Notes: generated by a model from the sequence alone, not told the origin. DNA of 32,870 nucleotides from a bacterium (GCA_021158185.1 JAGGVC010000093.1:1-32870), one strand, 5' to 3'. Shown: positions 16,701 to 25,437, counted from the stretch's first letter. Program-made: numbers and translations.

Positions 16701-17018
16701 ACCTGAAATCTCGCTACCGAATACTGCCATCACGCAATCGCCCATATATTTGTCCACTTCGCCATTGAACCGCTTAATCTCTTGCGTGAGGATCTTGAAG
16801 AGGTGATCGATGATGAGTTTCACTTCCTCGGCACGCAGTTTTTCGCTGAGTGCCGTAAACCCCTTGATATCAGCAAAGAGAACGGCGCAATTCCTTACTT
16901 CACCTTCTTCAAGGCGAGTAATCTGATCCTCTATCACGCACTCAGCGGATTTGTTCGATATCTCCGCTAGTCCGTTTAGAAGTTCATCAAACCCGACATC
17001 AAGGTCAAGCTCACTCAA
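13707..17018 (-). CDS. Class III adenylate cyclase - AAA/STAND ATPase - TPR protein
   Basis: This 1103-residue cytoplasmic protein has the layout of soluble adenylate cyclase (AC10-type). The cyclase domain (about 40-222) has all key residues: metal-binding Asp50 (FADIKGFT) and Asp94 (YMGD), purine-selecting Lys90 and Asp167 (VMGD), and transition-state Asn170 and Arg174 (VNTAQRM). It should make cAMP rather than cGMP. The ATPase domain has Walker A GHPGIGKS (273-280) and Walker B VITIDDLQWADD (411-422). From about 660 to 1095 lie many TPR-like units (for example NRGGVYTYMGRFDEANADY). The start is TTG 17018, chosen because GAGGTG lies 4 bases upstream and no ATG is near. Single-gene unit, divergent from the pyrophosphatase. 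Confidence 0.92.
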   Translation of the reverse strand: MSELDLDVGFDELLNGLAEISNKSAECVIEDQITRLEEGEVRNCAVLFADIKGFTALSEKLRAEEVKLIIDHLFKILTQEIKRFNGEVDKYMGDCVMAVFGSEISGDNDSEMAIRAGLAMLDRITQINTLLKPKGIELGLRIGINYGEVVYGTMGAGREKDITVMGDTVNTAQRMEANAPINSILITGGTRRYLGDIFVYEERKPIKVKNKVEPVPVSVVEGVNHERTERWQRTSLSGRTHFVGRENEIDKLCNGFRELLSSDAGNVICCIEGHPGIGKSRFAYELRKALDEDAGVDLTAIRSTTPNYATRPYFSVLDILKQYFGVKGSDSADVVREKLESGISALADSESEPDKTIEALPIIGHMLGLEYDDPRLKLDQPGLEAERRIAIRRVFTALAEMEAGKTGHPLVITIDDLQWADDGSLAGLMLVADEVKASLPVYLIVIYRSDFELPEAWAEFPRLTRITLDALTDSDCRKIVESMLKGLTMPKRIMVLLTERSQGNPFFLEEIVHLLVERGIFRSVGDEWRIVGKIDNLDVPVSVNSIVLSRIDRLDSALKGLLQKASVIGIEFSFAVLENVLSHLTRDYDSKDTRNLLDALTEKQMIFRSGEGEGGVDETYIFKNILISETAYNTLLRTNRRTLHRLTAEAIESLFSDRIEDHYAALGHHYERAEEFDRAVDYYELAGKDFALMCRFNDAKRMYSSALKCLKGMCLRKIKDEIWRDRKEIALTLDLLECYNSLSLYREGKVIAERILDKVHDIGTKADLARIYRILGVFAANLGDLDKGVELQDKAGALCREIGDEKTLGRILLTLGRISERRNKWDEVIAYYASALEAAEKGSDQALEGAVHLNRGGVYTYMGRFDEANADYTAALKIFEDIGERVGKARVYANIGIIASMRGRFDEAREHYQKGLEINQPIGNKNVEAEMLTNLGLACFEQGDIQYALQYGEQAKEIYEETGNTEMLGMVLGNIGLAHEYAGDIEKAIECAEASLAHARSANNPREIGLRTTYTAKYRIISSGDESELANLLEGLKTLEETEIAEYIAEGRLNLGQALLKLDRITEARETLEGVVALGSESSLVGITQRARRLLEDNLAESG

Positions 17019-17056
17019 ACTGCACCTCAGAAGCGATCAGCATTATTCGCAAGTCT

Positions 17057-17062
17057 ATTATA
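17057..17062 (-). promoter_or_regulatory. Candidate -10 box of the cyclase gene
   Basis: TATAAT on the minus strand, 39 bases upstream of TTG 17018. The -35 region is poor. The distance is right for a short leader. Confidence 0.4.
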
Positions 17063-17154
17063 GTACATCTCAACATCCATCGTTGCTCACTCAGTAATTG
17101 TGCAGGATTCCGCCTGCTTTCTCGACAATATGAGCCGCTTGCTGGAAATATTCA

Positions 17155-17183
17155 TTGACAATAAGAGACAGCCTGAATAGAAT
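17155..17183 (+). promoter_or_regulatory. Promoter of the pyrophosphatase operon
   Basis: A perfect TTGACA (17155-17160), a 17-base spacer and TAGAAT (17178-17183) make the best match to the housekeeping sigma consensus in the window. Transcription should begin near 17190, about 36 bases before ATG 17226. Confidence 0.75.
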
Positions 17184-17225
17184 CACGAATCTTGTAGTTC
17201 CCCCAAGGAACATTAGGACTATCGA

Positions 17226-19262
17226 ATGAATTTATCTTTGAATTGGGCTCTGGGTATCATAGCTATCGCAGCACTGATTTCACTTGTAACGGCGTTCGTT
17301 CTGGCGTTGAACAACAAAAAGAAAAGCCCTGGCAATGAACGGATGCAGGAGATCGGAAAAGCCATTCAGGAAGGAGCAAGTGCATTTCTCAAACGCGAAT
17401 ACACCTTCCTGGCAATCTTCGTTATCGTCGTTTTCCTGGTGCTCGGTTTGCTCATCGGTGAGCGCTCCTGGTATATAGCCATCTCCTTTGCGGTAGGCGC
17501 ATTCCTGAGCGCGCTTTCGGGATATATCGGAATGAACGTTGCGACGATTAGCAATATGCGAACTGCCGAAGCAGCCCGAAAAGGCCTAGCTAACGCACTC
17601 CGCGTAGCATTCAACAGCGGCGCAGTAATGGGACTTTCCGTAGTCGGACTTGGCGTACTTGGAATATCCATACTGCTTGCCATTTTCACTGGATCCTTCG
17701 GCGAATCGAGACTGGCAGATGTACTCGATACGATTTTCGGATTCTGCCTGGGAGCAAGTTCTATCGCACTGTTCGCCCGTGTCGGCGGCGGTATATTCAC
17801 GAAGGCCGCGGATGTCGGTGCCGACCTTGTAGGCAAGGTCGAGGCGGGAATTCCTGAAGACGACCCCCGAAATCCTGCGGTCGTTGCCGATAACGTAGGC
17901 GATAACGTTGGCGACGTGGCCGGAATGGGCGCCGATCTCTACGAAAGCTACGTCGGATCGATCATCGCCGCAATGACGCTTGGATATCTCGCAACAAACA
18001 TGACCGATCCAACATGGGCGTTTTATCCCCTGATGCTTGCAGGCGCCGGGATCATCGCCTCTATTATCGGTATCGCGTTCACGAACATTTTCACTTCCGG
18101 TCATCCCCACACAGCATTGAGAAACGGCACGTTCGTCGCCGCGATCATCATGGTTGCAGCGGCGGCAGCTATCACGCATTTCACGAGCGTCAATTTCGGT
18201 GTGTTCTGGGCGCTGGTATCCGGGCTTGCCGCCGGAACCATCATCGGCATACTGACCGAGTATTACACCAATTTCGATTTCGCACCGACTCGCAGAATCT
18301 GCAAAGCCAGCAGCACCGGTGCCGCGACCAATATCATCGCCGGTCTTTCAGTCGGAATGGAGAGCACTGCCCTCCCGCTAATCATTCTCGTCATCGCAAT
18401 TATCACTTCGTTCACAACGGGCGGGCTTTTTGGGATCGCCATCGCGGGCGTTGGAATGCTGTCAACTCTTGGCGCAACCCTGGCCGTGGACGCTTACGGT
18501 CCCGTTGCCGATAACGCGGGCGGAATTGCGGAATCCGCCGGGCTTCCGAAGGAAGTTCGCGAGATAACAGATCACCTCGATGCGGTCGGCAATACGACAG
18601 CCGCGATTGGAAAGGGATTCGCAATCGGAAGCGCAGCACTTACCGCTCTTGCGCTATTCACGGCATACGGGCAAAAGACAGGCATCGCTTCGATCAACCT
18701 AACCGAACCTTCGGTCATCTCAGGGCTTTTCATCGGCGCAATGCTTCCTTTCCTTTTCAGCTCTCTTTCGATGAGGGCGGTGGGAGCAGCAGCTCAAGAG
18801 ATGATCCTTGAGGTCCGCAGACAGTTCAAGGAAATCAAGGGGCTTCTTGAAGGTACGGCCAAGGGCGACTATGCCCGTTGCGTTGATATCTCAACAACCG
18901 CCGCACTAAAGAGAATGATTGCGCCCGGCCTGCTTGCAGTGCTTGCACCTATCATTGTCGGAATCGCATTCAAGTACATTGACGGAAAGGGAGCGGAAGC
19001 TGTTGGTGGACTTCTTGCAGGTGCACTTTCGAGCGGCGTAATGATGGCTCTGTTTATGGCGAACGCCGGCGGCGCGTGGGACAATGCCAAGAAATGGATC
19101 GAGAAGGGAAACATGGGCGGCAAAGGCTCTGATCCCCACAAGGCAGCGGTGGTCGGTGACACGGTTGGCGACCCGTTCAAGGATACAAGCGGGCCTTCGC
19201 TCAATATCCTCATCAAGCTTATGAGCATCGTTGCACTCGTATTTGCAGCGCTTTTTACATAA
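17226..19262 (+). CDS. hppA: Membrane-integral pyrophosphatase, K+-dependent, probably Na+-pumping
   Basis: This 678-residue multi-pass protein hydrolyses PPi and pumps Na+ and/or H+. Signature motifs are [18 protein letters not shown] (about 185-202), [20 protein letters not shown] (about 210-229), [12 protein letters not shown] and [18 protein letters not shown] near the C-terminus. The [10 protein letters not shown] segment (about 455-464) has Ala and Gly where K+-independent enzymes have Lys and Thr, so K+ dependence is predicted. [10 protein letters not shown] keeps the Glu position typical of Na+ and bacterial types; Na+ transport is inferred, dual Na+/H+ cannot be excluded. About 16 transmembrane helices are expected. 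AGGA lies 7 bases before ATG. First gene of a run with an antiporter, a PII-like protein and a peptidase. Confidence 0.95.
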   Translation: MNLSLNWALGIIAIAALISLVTAFVLALNNKKKSPGNERMQEIGKAIQEGASAFLKREYTFLAIFVIVVFLVLGLLIGERSWYIAISFAVGAFLSALSGYIGMNVATISNMRTAEAARKGLANALRVAFNSGAVMGLSVVGLGVLGISILLAIFTGSFGESRLADVLDTIFGFCLGASSIALFARVGGGIFTKAADVGADLVGKVEAGIPEDDPRNPAVVADNVGDNVGDVAGMGADLYESYVGSIIAAMTLGYLATNMTDPTWAFYPLMLAGAGIIASIIGIAFTNIFTSGHPHTALRNGTFVAAIIMVAAAAAITHFTSVNFGVFWALVSGLAAGTIIGILTEYYTNFDFAPTRRICKASSTGAATNIIAGLSVGMESTALPLIILVIAIITSFTTGGLFGIAIAGVGMLSTLGATLAVDAYGPVADNAGGIAESAGLPKEVREITDHLDAVGNTTAAIGKGFAIGSAALTALALFTAYGQKTGIASINLTEPSVISGLFIGAMLPFLFSSLSMRAVGAAAQEMILEVRRQFKEIKGLLEGTAKGDYARCVDISTTAALKRMIAPGLLAVLAPIIVGIAFKYIDGKGAEAVGGLLAGALSSGVMMALFMANAGGAWDNAKKWIEKGNMGGKGSDPHKAAVVGDTVGDPFKDTSGPSLNILIKLMSIVALVFAALFT

Positions 19263-19289
19263 AACACTATGCTTAAGCGTATTCAAGTG

Positions 19290-19295
19290 TATAAT
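19290..19295 (+). promoter_or_regulatory. Candidate internal -10 box before the antiporter
   Basis: A TATAAT lies 34 bases before ATG 19330 in the 67-base gap after the pyrophosphatase stop. No clear -35 is visible. It may give extra transcripts of the antiporter and PII-like genes. Confidence 0.35.
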
Positions 19296-19329
19296 GCTGC
19301 GACCGCATGAAGGTTGATCGGCCTATCAT

Positions 19330-20748
19330 ATGAACCATCTTCTACAACTGCTTTTGATGCTCTCGATCGTGATCGCCGCCGCAAAACTTTCAGGCTGGCT
19401 ATCCCAGCGAATCGGGCAACCCGCGGTATTCGGCGAGATTCTAATCGGTCTTATCCTCGGCCCAAGCCTTATCAACTTCCTCGGCTGGCCCATCTTTCTT
19501 CCTCATCACGAGGGCGCCATCCTCGCCATTGACGCCGCGGAGGCTGCCACATCATCCCCGCTTTTCGGAACGTTGAAGGACCTTGCAGAAGTCGGCGTCA
19601 TCTTCCTTATGTTCATGGCAGGTCTCGAAACGGACATGAAGGAGATGAAACGCGTAGGTCGGATTGCCCTTTACGCAGCGCTCGGCGGTGTATTCGCCCC
19701 CTTCTTCTTTGGATGGGGAACTGCTGAGAGTTTCAGCATTCTCGGGCTCGATTTCAGCTTTTACGAAGCGATTTTCATCGGCACTATCCTCACGGCGACC
19801 TCCGTTTCCATCTCCGCCCAAACCCTCATTGAGCTTGGAAAACTTCGCAGCAAGGAAGGAACGACGATTCTGGGTGCTGCGGTAATCGATGATGTTGTGG
19901 GAATTATCATTCTGAGCTTCGTAATCGCGTTCAAGCCTGCTGGTGAAGGAGTTGAAAAAACTGCTGGAAACCTGGTCGGGCATATTATGAACTGGCTCAC
20001 GAATGCACAAATCGTATCGGAAAGCGCAGCGGGGCTTGTTCGCATCGTCATCCTGATCCTCTTGATGATTGCGTTCTTTATCGTTGCGATCTGGTTTGGC
20101 AGGAAATTCTTCGGGAAAATCCTCCGCTGGGCGTATGAATCACCTATCTCTCAGGGCATCCTTGCCGCAGCCATCGTTCTCGGTCTGATGTACGCCTGGT
20201 CAGCGGAGTTTATTGGCAGTGTGGCAGCGATAACCGGAAGCTATGTTGCGGGTATCCTCGTCGGCCTGACCGACTACCATGAAACGGTTGAACAACGCTT
20301 ACACGCCGTTACTTATTCAATGCTCGTGCCCATTTTCTTCATAAGCATCGGCCTTCAGGCTAATGTCAGGCCCATTTTCGATCCGCTTGCCAAGCTCTTT
20401 ACCGGTGCAGGTATGTCCAGTACCGAGACGCTCGTACTTCTCTTTACGATCGCAATCGTAATCGTTGCGGTTCTCACAAAAGTACTCGGCTGCATGGTTG
20501 GCGGTAAGATCGGTGGATTCAGCTGGAATGAGAGCTATCGCGTGGGAGTTGGTATGATAAGCCGCGGCGAGGTCGGATTGATCATCGCAACGGTCGGCTT
20601 GTCCGCGGGAATCATCAACCGCGATGTCTTCAGTATGATGATCCTGATGGTTCTCGTAACTACGCTCGTTACTCCTATCTGGCTAAAGATCGCATTCAAA
20701 GGAAAGGGAGCGGCAGATTCTGCTACCACTGCACCTGAAGACGCCTGA
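19330..20748 (+). CDS. CPA2-family cation:proton antiporter
   Basis: This 472-residue protein has about 12-13 hydrophobic segments and belongs to the KefB/GerN/NhaS3-like monovalent cation:proton antiporters. Family marks are GQPAVFGEILIGLILGPS near the N-terminus, VIFLMFMAGLETD, TATSVSISAQ, the ion-binding Asp pair AAVIDDVVG (about 187-188) and SRGEVGLI (about 411-417). There is no C-terminal TrkA-N or USP domain, so regulation may come from another protein; the PII-like gene 47 bases downstream is the obvious candidate. It likely exchanges Na+ or K+ for H+ across the inner membrane. The ribosome site is weak (GAAGG rather far upstream). It ends in TGA. Confidence 0.9.
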   Translation: MNHLLQLLLMLSIVIAAAKLSGWLSQRIGQPAVFGEILIGLILGPSLINFLGWPIFLPHHEGAILAIDAAEAATSSPLFGTLKDLAEVGVIFLMFMAGLETDMKEMKRVGRIALYAALGGVFAPFFFGWGTAESFSILGLDFSFYEAIFIGTILTATSVSISAQTLIELGKLRSKEGTTILGAAVIDDVVGIIILSFVIAFKPAGEGVEKTAGNLVGHIMNWLTNAQIVSESAAGLVRIVILILLMIAFFIVAIWFGRKFFGKILRWAYESPISQGILAAAIVLGLMYAWSAEFIGSVAAITGSYVAGILVGLTDYHETVEQRLHAVTYSMLVPIFFISIGLQANVRPIFDPLAKLFTGAGMSSTETLVLLFTIAIVIVAVLTKVLGCMVGGKIGGFSWNESYRVGVGMISRGEVGLIIATVGLSAGIINRDVFSMMILMVLVTTLVTPIWLKIAFKGKGAADSATTAPEDA

Positions 20749-20795
20749 TTATTGCGGGATGTATTTCGATTTCTTAGTGTAAAACGGAGTGTGAT

Positions 20796-21185
20796 ATGGC
20801 AAATCTTCTTTTGACAACAATCGCAGATCCGGAAATGCTTGAAGATGCTCTCAGGGCTATCGCCGAAGCGGGTGCATCCGGAAGCACAGTGGTATCCGCC
20901 AACGTGTATGAGAATGAGGGCAGACGCCCGCACCTGCGCGAGGAATTCGGAATAGCAGCCAGCGCCGGAAGCATTCTAGCATTCGATAAAAAGGACGCAC
21001 GAGTGATATTGACAATCATCCCCGACAATGGGCATCTTGAGAAGATTAAAGCTGCTCTGGCCGATCTTTACGCGAGCCAGGCAGGGAAAAAGAGCCGCGG
21101 ATATACAATAACCGTCGTACCTCTAGAACTTGTCGTAGGACTCCAAGCGCTTGATCCAGATGAAATCGACCAGGAATCGAGGTAG
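20796..21185 (+). CDS. PII-like signalling protein
   Basis: This 129-residue protein has the beta-alpha-beta-beta-alpha-beta pattern of the PII superfamily. LEDALRAIAEAGASGSTVVSA parallels the PII helix 1 - strand 2 segment. A charged T-loop-like stretch (NVYENEGRRPHLREEFG) follows, then strand RVILTIIPD, helix LEKIKAALADLY and a C-terminal strand RGYTITVVPLELVVGLQ like the PII FVLPVEEVVRI end. There is no uridylylated-Tyr context like GlnB, so it is not a classic nitrogen regulator. GGAG lies 6 bases before ATG. Its place directly after a cation antiporter suggests it binds a nucleotide and gates that transporter, as PII-like proteins do for other membrane transporters. Confidence 0.8.
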   Translation: MANLLLTTIADPEMLEDALRAIAEAGASGSTVVSANVYENEGRRPHLREEFGIAASAGSILAFDKKDARVILTIIPDNGHLEKIKAALADLYASQAGKKSRGYTITVVPLELVVGLQALDPDEIDQESR

Positions 21186-21190
21186 CATCT

Positions 21191-22684
21191 TTGCCATCTA
21201 ATACTGATGTGACTGACGGAAATAGAAAGCTCTTAGCAACCGCTCTCTTCATCTTCATCCTGCTCGCATTAGCACCGCTTGGCGCCGATGCTGAAATACC
21301 TGCCGAAATTGCTGCGGCGTATTCGTCCGTTCGGGGCGGAGATATGATCGAATTTGTCCGCATCATCGCAAGCGACAAATTCAAGGGACGTGCATCGGGA
21401 AGCGAGCAGAACTACCAGACAGCCCTTATGCTCGCCCTTGCAATGCAGGAATCGGGAATGAAACCCGCTGGTGAACCCGACAGTTTCCTGCAGGATTTCC
21501 CCATCGAGGATAACGTCATCGAAGGGCCGTTTGCTTTCGAACTGATCAAGGATGGCACGCAGGTATTTATGCCGAAGCATGGCAAGGATTTCGTTTTCCG
21601 AGGATTCACCGGCTCGGGTGATGTTTATTCCCGAACTTTCTTTGCGGGCTACGGCGTAAGCTTGCCGGATTACGATAGTTACGCAGGTGTGGATGTCAAC
21701 GGCAGCGTTGTCGTCGTGCTGAACGGCCTGCCGCCGGAATATGATACGGATAAAAACTGGGACAAGAAACTTGCAGGCTTCAAGATGCAGCTTGCCGCGA
21801 ACCACGGTGCGAAAGGCATCATTTTCATCGGCGATGTAGACGACAATTTCAACCCGCCAATTGCATCGGTTTACAAAGGCGACTACCCGTATCAGCACAA
21901 TCTGCCCGCTGTAAAGGTGAATTCGCGGGTTGCGAACGCGCTTTCAAACGGACTGGATTATCCGCTTTCAACCATTAAACGTATGATCGATGAAAACGGC
22001 GAGCCGATGAGCTTCCCGCTTGAAGTCGATGCTCGAATCCAGGTAAATACTCGCTACGATCCTACCGCGACGGCTTGGAACGTGATCGGGAATCTCAAAG
22101 GTCGCCATTCCTCGCTCAGGAACAGATACATCATCGTATGCGCGCACATCGACCATCTCGGCTACCAGGGCGGCTTGATCTTCAACGGCGCGGAGGACAA
22201 CGCGAGCGGAGTCTCGGTTCTGAACGCACTCATCCGCGCGTTCGCTCTTCTCGATAAAATGCCGAGGCGCTCGATTCTGATCGTCGGTTTTTCCGGCGAA
22301 GAAAAAGGATTGCTTGGAAGCAAGTACTTCGTCGAACACCCGCCAGTGCCCCTAAACAGAATCGACGCGGTTATCAATCTCGATATGGTCGGCCAGGGCA
22401 ACTTTCTCACGGTTTTCGGGGGAATGAAAAACCCGCTCATCTACAGCGCCTTTGCGGTCAACGCCAACGAAGCGGGAATAAAAGTGACTCCGAGCAACAA
22501 CATGCCTCCGAGCGACCAGAAGCCTTTCGCTGAAGCAGGCGTTCCCTCCGTTATGCTCCTTACTATCGGCGAACACGTCGGATACCACACTGCGGCGGAC
22601 GATGTTGAAAATCTAAGCCCGAAACTGCTTGAAGATGTCGCCCAACTGACACTGCTCAGTGCGTGGCAACTGGCCGAGTACTAG
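21191..22684 (+). CDS. Secreted M28-family zinc aminopeptidase with PA-type insert
   Basis: This 497-residue protein starts at TTG 21191; GAGGT 8 bases upstream overlaps the end of the PII-like gene, suggesting translational coupling. A hydrophobic signal (about 14-32, LGADA) is followed by an N-terminal M28 segment (GGDMIEFVRIIASDKFKGRASGSEQN), a protease-associated-domain-like region (about 135-255), and the zinc site. Ligands are His in CAHIDHLGY (about 318), Asp in GAEDNASG (about 336), Glu-Glu in FSGEEKGLLGS, Asp in NLDMVGQ and His in GYHTAADD (about 465). All dinuclear zinc ligands and the general-base Glu are present, so it should be active. It probably removes N-terminal amino acids from exported peptides. 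Its grouping with the transporters may be incidental. Confidence 0.9.
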   Translation: MPSNTDVTDGNRKLLATALFIFILLALAPLGADAEIPAEIAAAYSSVRGGDMIEFVRIIASDKFKGRASGSEQNYQTALMLALAMQESGMKPAGEPDSFLQDFPIEDNVIEGPFAFELIKDGTQVFMPKHGKDFVFRGFTGSGDVYSRTFFAGYGVSLPDYDSYAGVDVNGSVVVVLNGLPPEYDTDKNWDKKLAGFKMQLAANHGAKGIIFIGDVDDNFNPPIASVYKGDYPYQHNLPAVKVNSRVANALSNGLDYPLSTIKRMIDENGEPMSFPLEVDARIQVNTRYDPTATAWNVIGNLKGRHSSLRNRYIIVCAHIDHLGYQGGLIFNGAEDNASGVSVLNALIRAFALLDKMPRRSILIVGFSGEEKGLLGSKYFVEHPPVPLNRIDAVINLDMVGQGNFLTVFGGMKNPLIYSAFAVNANEAGIKVTPSNNMPPSDQKPFAEAGVPSVMLLTIGEHVGYHTAADDVENLSPKLLEDVAQLTLLSAWQLAEY

Positions 22685-22740
22685 ACAATGGCAACGCCAG
22701 ATGAATATCGGTTAAACGGGCTTGGCTGGATCGTTGCAGG

Positions 22741-24471
22741 CTATTTCTCGAAGAAATCCTTCGGTACGCGCCTTGCGCCGATGAAGCGCTCTTTGTAATA
22801 GCCCTCGCTCATATTTGAAATCACGACCTTGCCCTTCGCGCTCGATGCGTGGACGAAGTCGCCGTCGCCCAGATAAAGCCCCACATGGCTCGCACCGGCC
22901 TTGTAAGTCGTAAAGAAGACGAGATCGCCCGGCTCAAGATCCTCAACGTGAATCGCCACGCCAAGATCGGCGAACATATCCGCGGCGGAGCGCGGAAGGC
23001 CGGTAGCACCCGTTGCTGAGCCGATCAGGTAATAAATGAAGCCGCTGCAATCGAAGCCCTTGATGGATTCTCCACTCCACCTGTACGGTGTACCGCGCAG
23101 GTTCAGTGCGCGCCCGATCAGGTCGGCACCCAGGTTTCGTTTAGCGCCGCGTATTCCACCCGTCTTCTGCCAAGTATCCTCGCTCTTCAGGTATTCGCTG
23201 TACATAAAGCCCGTTCTGCCGTGATATCTGATCTTCGTCCATTTTTCCTCGCGGCCGAGCACCGAGACCTTGGTTCCGGTATCGAGCTGCTCGTACACTT
23301 CGCTTACAATGCTCGGTTCCTCCCTGAAGTTAACCGAGTACCCATTCACGAAGTACGCGGGCGGTCCCTTCTGTTCCTCAACATTCGCATATCGTTGATG
23401 CACCCATCCCGTGATGCCTTTCTGCGGATGGGCGACGAGAATGAAATTGTTCTGCCAAGCTTTCTTGACGAAGCGCATCCCCTTCGGAAGCTGCATTATC
23501 ACTTTGCTAGACATATCCGGCTTCTCGCGCAGGTTCACATCGTCACCACTTATCACAACGTAATCGAGCGGCTGCACGAAATCGCCGAACACCCAGCCCT
23601 TCCTGCCTATTTTCGGCACACTCACGAAGTACCAGGGCTTCCGCTCATCAATGATGTACACCTTCATATAGGTATCGACCTGCGTAATCACGTCGCTGCG
23701 AAGATTCGGCTCCATGCGGAGATTCACGCTCTCGGCCGTGATCAGCGCGATGAGATCGCTTCCCGCGTCGGCATTGGCCGTCGCATCTTTGAATGCAACA
23801 TTGGCGTCTGCGCTCTTGCCGTCCTGCCCTGTGGAATCCTGACTCTTTGGCCTGATTTCGACAGCCTCGTTCGCGTTCGTTCCTTCGATATCCTCGGCGT
23901 TCTCTATGTTCGTGATTATCCTGATGCTCTTCCCGCTGCCTGACTGGTCATCCTTCGTCTCGGATTCATCTTCGTCCTGAGAATCCTGCTCGTTCTCTTC
24001 GGCATTCTCGGATTCTACGGCACTATCTCCACCCTCGTCCTCTACAGCGCTTTCAGTGGATTCACCTGTATCTTCTTCGGATGTATCATCCTGCGCAACG
24101 CCTTCTGGAGGTGCAGTTTCTTTGAGCAGTTTGACCCACACCCATCCGCGTGCGCCGGTTTCCATTACTTCGATGTAGCGCCAGGAGTTGTGCGTTTTGA
24201 TTTCCTTGACGAGCGCGCCTGGGGAAAGCACGCCGATAACCTCGGACTTCGTGGAATGGCCGGAGCGCATGTTAGCGCCGGAGTCTTTAACCTCGAAGTA
24301 GTGCGCGTCATCCGCTTCCTCGGCGTATGCAGGAGTAACGAACCCCGCCTGGAAGAACCCGCCATTCTCGAAGCTTATGCCTTCGGGCGCGTACACCCGC
24401 CATCCGCCGATGCAGATGACGACGAAAAGCACCGCTACGACCACTGAAAGTCGTATACCGAAAACGAACAT
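22741..24471 (-). CDS. SH3-repeat NlpC/P60 peptidoglycan hydrolase
   Basis: This 576-residue exported protein uses ATG 24471 (GGAGGAG just upstream; the in-frame ATG at 24507 lacks this). A signal or anchor (about 5-24) is followed by TPAYAEE, a possible cleavage region. Four bacterial SH3 domains lie at about 57-117, 242-299, 303-362 and 372-429, each with NxR-x-xP or GW marks. A strongly acidic linker (about 120-180) separates the first from the rest. The C-terminal NlpC/P60 domain (about 445-570) has Cys475 (FDCSGF), His529 (SHVGLYLGDG) and His541 (VHASS), a complete Cys-His-His site. It likely cleaves gamma-D-Glu-diaminopimelate bonds in stem peptides. Confidence 0.92.
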   Translation of the reverse strand: MFVFGIRLSVVVAVLFVVICIGGWRVYAPEGISFENGGFFQAGFVTPAYAEEADDAHYFEVKDSGANMRSGHSTKSEVIGVLSPGALVKEIKTHNSWRYIEVMETGARGWVWVKLLKETAPPEGVAQDDTSEEDTGESTESAVEDEGGDSAVESENAEENEQDSQDEDESETKDDQSGSGKSIRIITNIENAEDIEGTNANEAVEIRPKSQDSTGQDGKSADANVAFKDATANADAGSDLIALITAESVNLRMEPNLRSDVITQVDTYMKVYIIDERKPWYFVSVPKIGRKGWVFGDFVQPLDYVVISGDDVNLREKPDMSSKVIMQLPKGMRFVKKAWQNNFILVAHPQKGITGWVHQRYANVEEQKGPPAYFVNGYSVNFREEPSIVSEVYEQLDTGTKVSVLGREEKWTKIRYHGRTGFMYSEYLKSEDTWQKTGGIRGAKRNLGADLIGRALNLRGTPYRWSGESIKGFDCSGFIYYLIGSATGATGLPRSAADMFADLGVAIHVEDLEPGDLVFFTTYKAGASHVGLYLGDGDFVHASSAKGKVVISNMSEGYYKERFIGARRVPKDFFEK

Positions 24472-24536
24472 AAACTCCTCCGCCCTGCCGAATGCACAAA
24501 CGCGCATCCTTCGACAGGTATTGGGCGGCGAATAAC

Positions 24537-24566
24537 ATTATACCAGAAAAGCGCCGCGAAGGGCAA
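24537..24566 (-). promoter_or_regulatory. Promoter of the NlpC/P60 gene
   Basis: On the minus strand TTGCCC (24566-24561), an 18-base spacer and TATAAT (24542-24537) with an upstream TGG making an extended -10. It lies 66 bases before ATG 24471. Confidence 0.55.
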
Positions 24567-24637
24567 ATCGAGGTCGGAAAATGTCCGCCGATGCGGTCGT
24601 CTATCGGGGAGATACCATCTCTTCCATTCACGAGCAG

Positions 24638-24814
24638 CTACAAGATCGACCTGGGCTTCGATTCCTCATCATCGAAATAGCAATCAACTGCTTCGACGAT
24701 CATCTCGTTCAGTTCATCCAAATCATCCGCCTGGGTGAATATCCCGCACCCTTCGGCCCGGGCCCAGAACCCGCCTTCAGGGTCGCGGTGAATAATAAAA
24801 ACCAACTCGTCCAA
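24638..24814 (-). CDS. Small HicB-like protein
   Basis: The reading frame encodes ELVFIIHRDPEGGFWARAEG, then CGIFTQADDLDELNEMIVEAV and an acidic end. This is the strand-strand-strand-helix pattern of HicB-like small proteins (also the group often mislabelled as oxoisovalerate dehydrogenase). No HicA toxin partner is adjacent. The start is uncertain. ATG at 24832 is covered by a TATAAT box (24836-24831), so transcripts would begin after it. TTG at 24814 has GGGAG 6 bases upstream and starts just before the first strand, giving 58 residues. The far upstream ATG at 24871 is unlikely. Probably a stand-alone antitoxin-like or regulatory protein. Confidence 0.6.
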   Translation of the reverse strand: MDELVFIIHRDPEGGFWARAEGCGIFTQADDLDELNEMIVEAVDCYFDDEESKPRSIL

Positions 24815-24830
24815 ATATTGCTCCCAAATC

Positions 24831-24836
24831 ATTATA
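24831..24836 (-). promoter_or_regulatory. -10 box overlapping the first ATG of the HicB-like gene
   Basis: The minus strand reads GGGGTATAATG; the TATAAT overlaps the ATG at 24832-24830. No clear -35. It matches the G-run/TATAAT promoters at 3375 and 8775. Confidence 0.45.
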
Positions 24837-24891
24837 CCCCATTGCGGTACAGCAATTCGAAGGGCGGACAAGTAATATCTTGAGTGAGTAA

Positions 24892-25380
24892 TTATTCGCT
24901 CGTGCGTCTCCTTCTCTTGATTAGCATCACGATACTGCCTACGACGCCGACCAAGAACGATATCGGGAACACGATGAGTGCCAGAAGGAAGAAGACAGGC
25001 TCATCGCCGCCTCCGTTATTGCCACCCCAGAAGCCCTTGCCGAATATCCAGATAAACAGCCCGTATACGACGTTGTGCAGGATGATGCACACAGGAATTC
25101 CTGTGGACGAAATCCCCGTCAGGATCAGGAACTTCCTGAGCAATCCCTTTACCTTCCACTTCACAGCCAGGAATATCATCGCGACACCCAGCAAAAAGAA
25201 GAGGGCAATGGAGATAAAAAAGGCGTAAATAAACGGAGATCTTCCGATCGGACCTTCTGGGCCGGCAATAATGAGAAACGCTATCAATACGAAAAGCGCA
25301 AGTTGCACCCAGAATATGATAACAACCGGTGTGGATACGGGCTTGCCGGGTTCCTGGGCGGAATTATTCGGTGATTCCAT
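24892..25380 (-). CDS. Four-helix membrane protein of unknown function
   Basis: This 162-residue protein has four hydrophobic segments (about 20-40, 50-72, 82-115, 128-155), a Gly/Asn-rich loop (FGKGFWGGNNGGGDEPVFF) before the last helix and a basic C-terminus (IKRRRRTSE), so the tail is probably cytoplasmic. The pattern LLRKFLILTGIS ... LHNVVYGL ... FWGG ... DEP-FF-LA recalls a conserved hypothetical membrane family, but I cannot name it. AGAGGTGA lies 6 bases before ATG 25380. One copy of a perfect 43-bp repeat containing an extended -10-like TGGTACAAT sits about 60 bases upstream and could be its promoter. Confidence 0.75.
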   Translation of the reverse strand: MESPNNSAQEPGKPVSTPVVIIFWVQLALFVLIAFLIIAGPEGPIGRSPFIYAFFISIALFFLLGVAMIFLAVKWKVKGLLRKFLILTGISSTGIPVCIILHNVVYGLFIWIFGKGFWGGNNGGGDEPVFFLLALIVFPISFLVGVVGSIVMLIKRRRRTSE

Positions 25381-25437
25381 CGCTAATCACCTCTAAAGTT
25401 GGATTCAAAGAGCCGGGCGGTCACAGATGATCAGACC

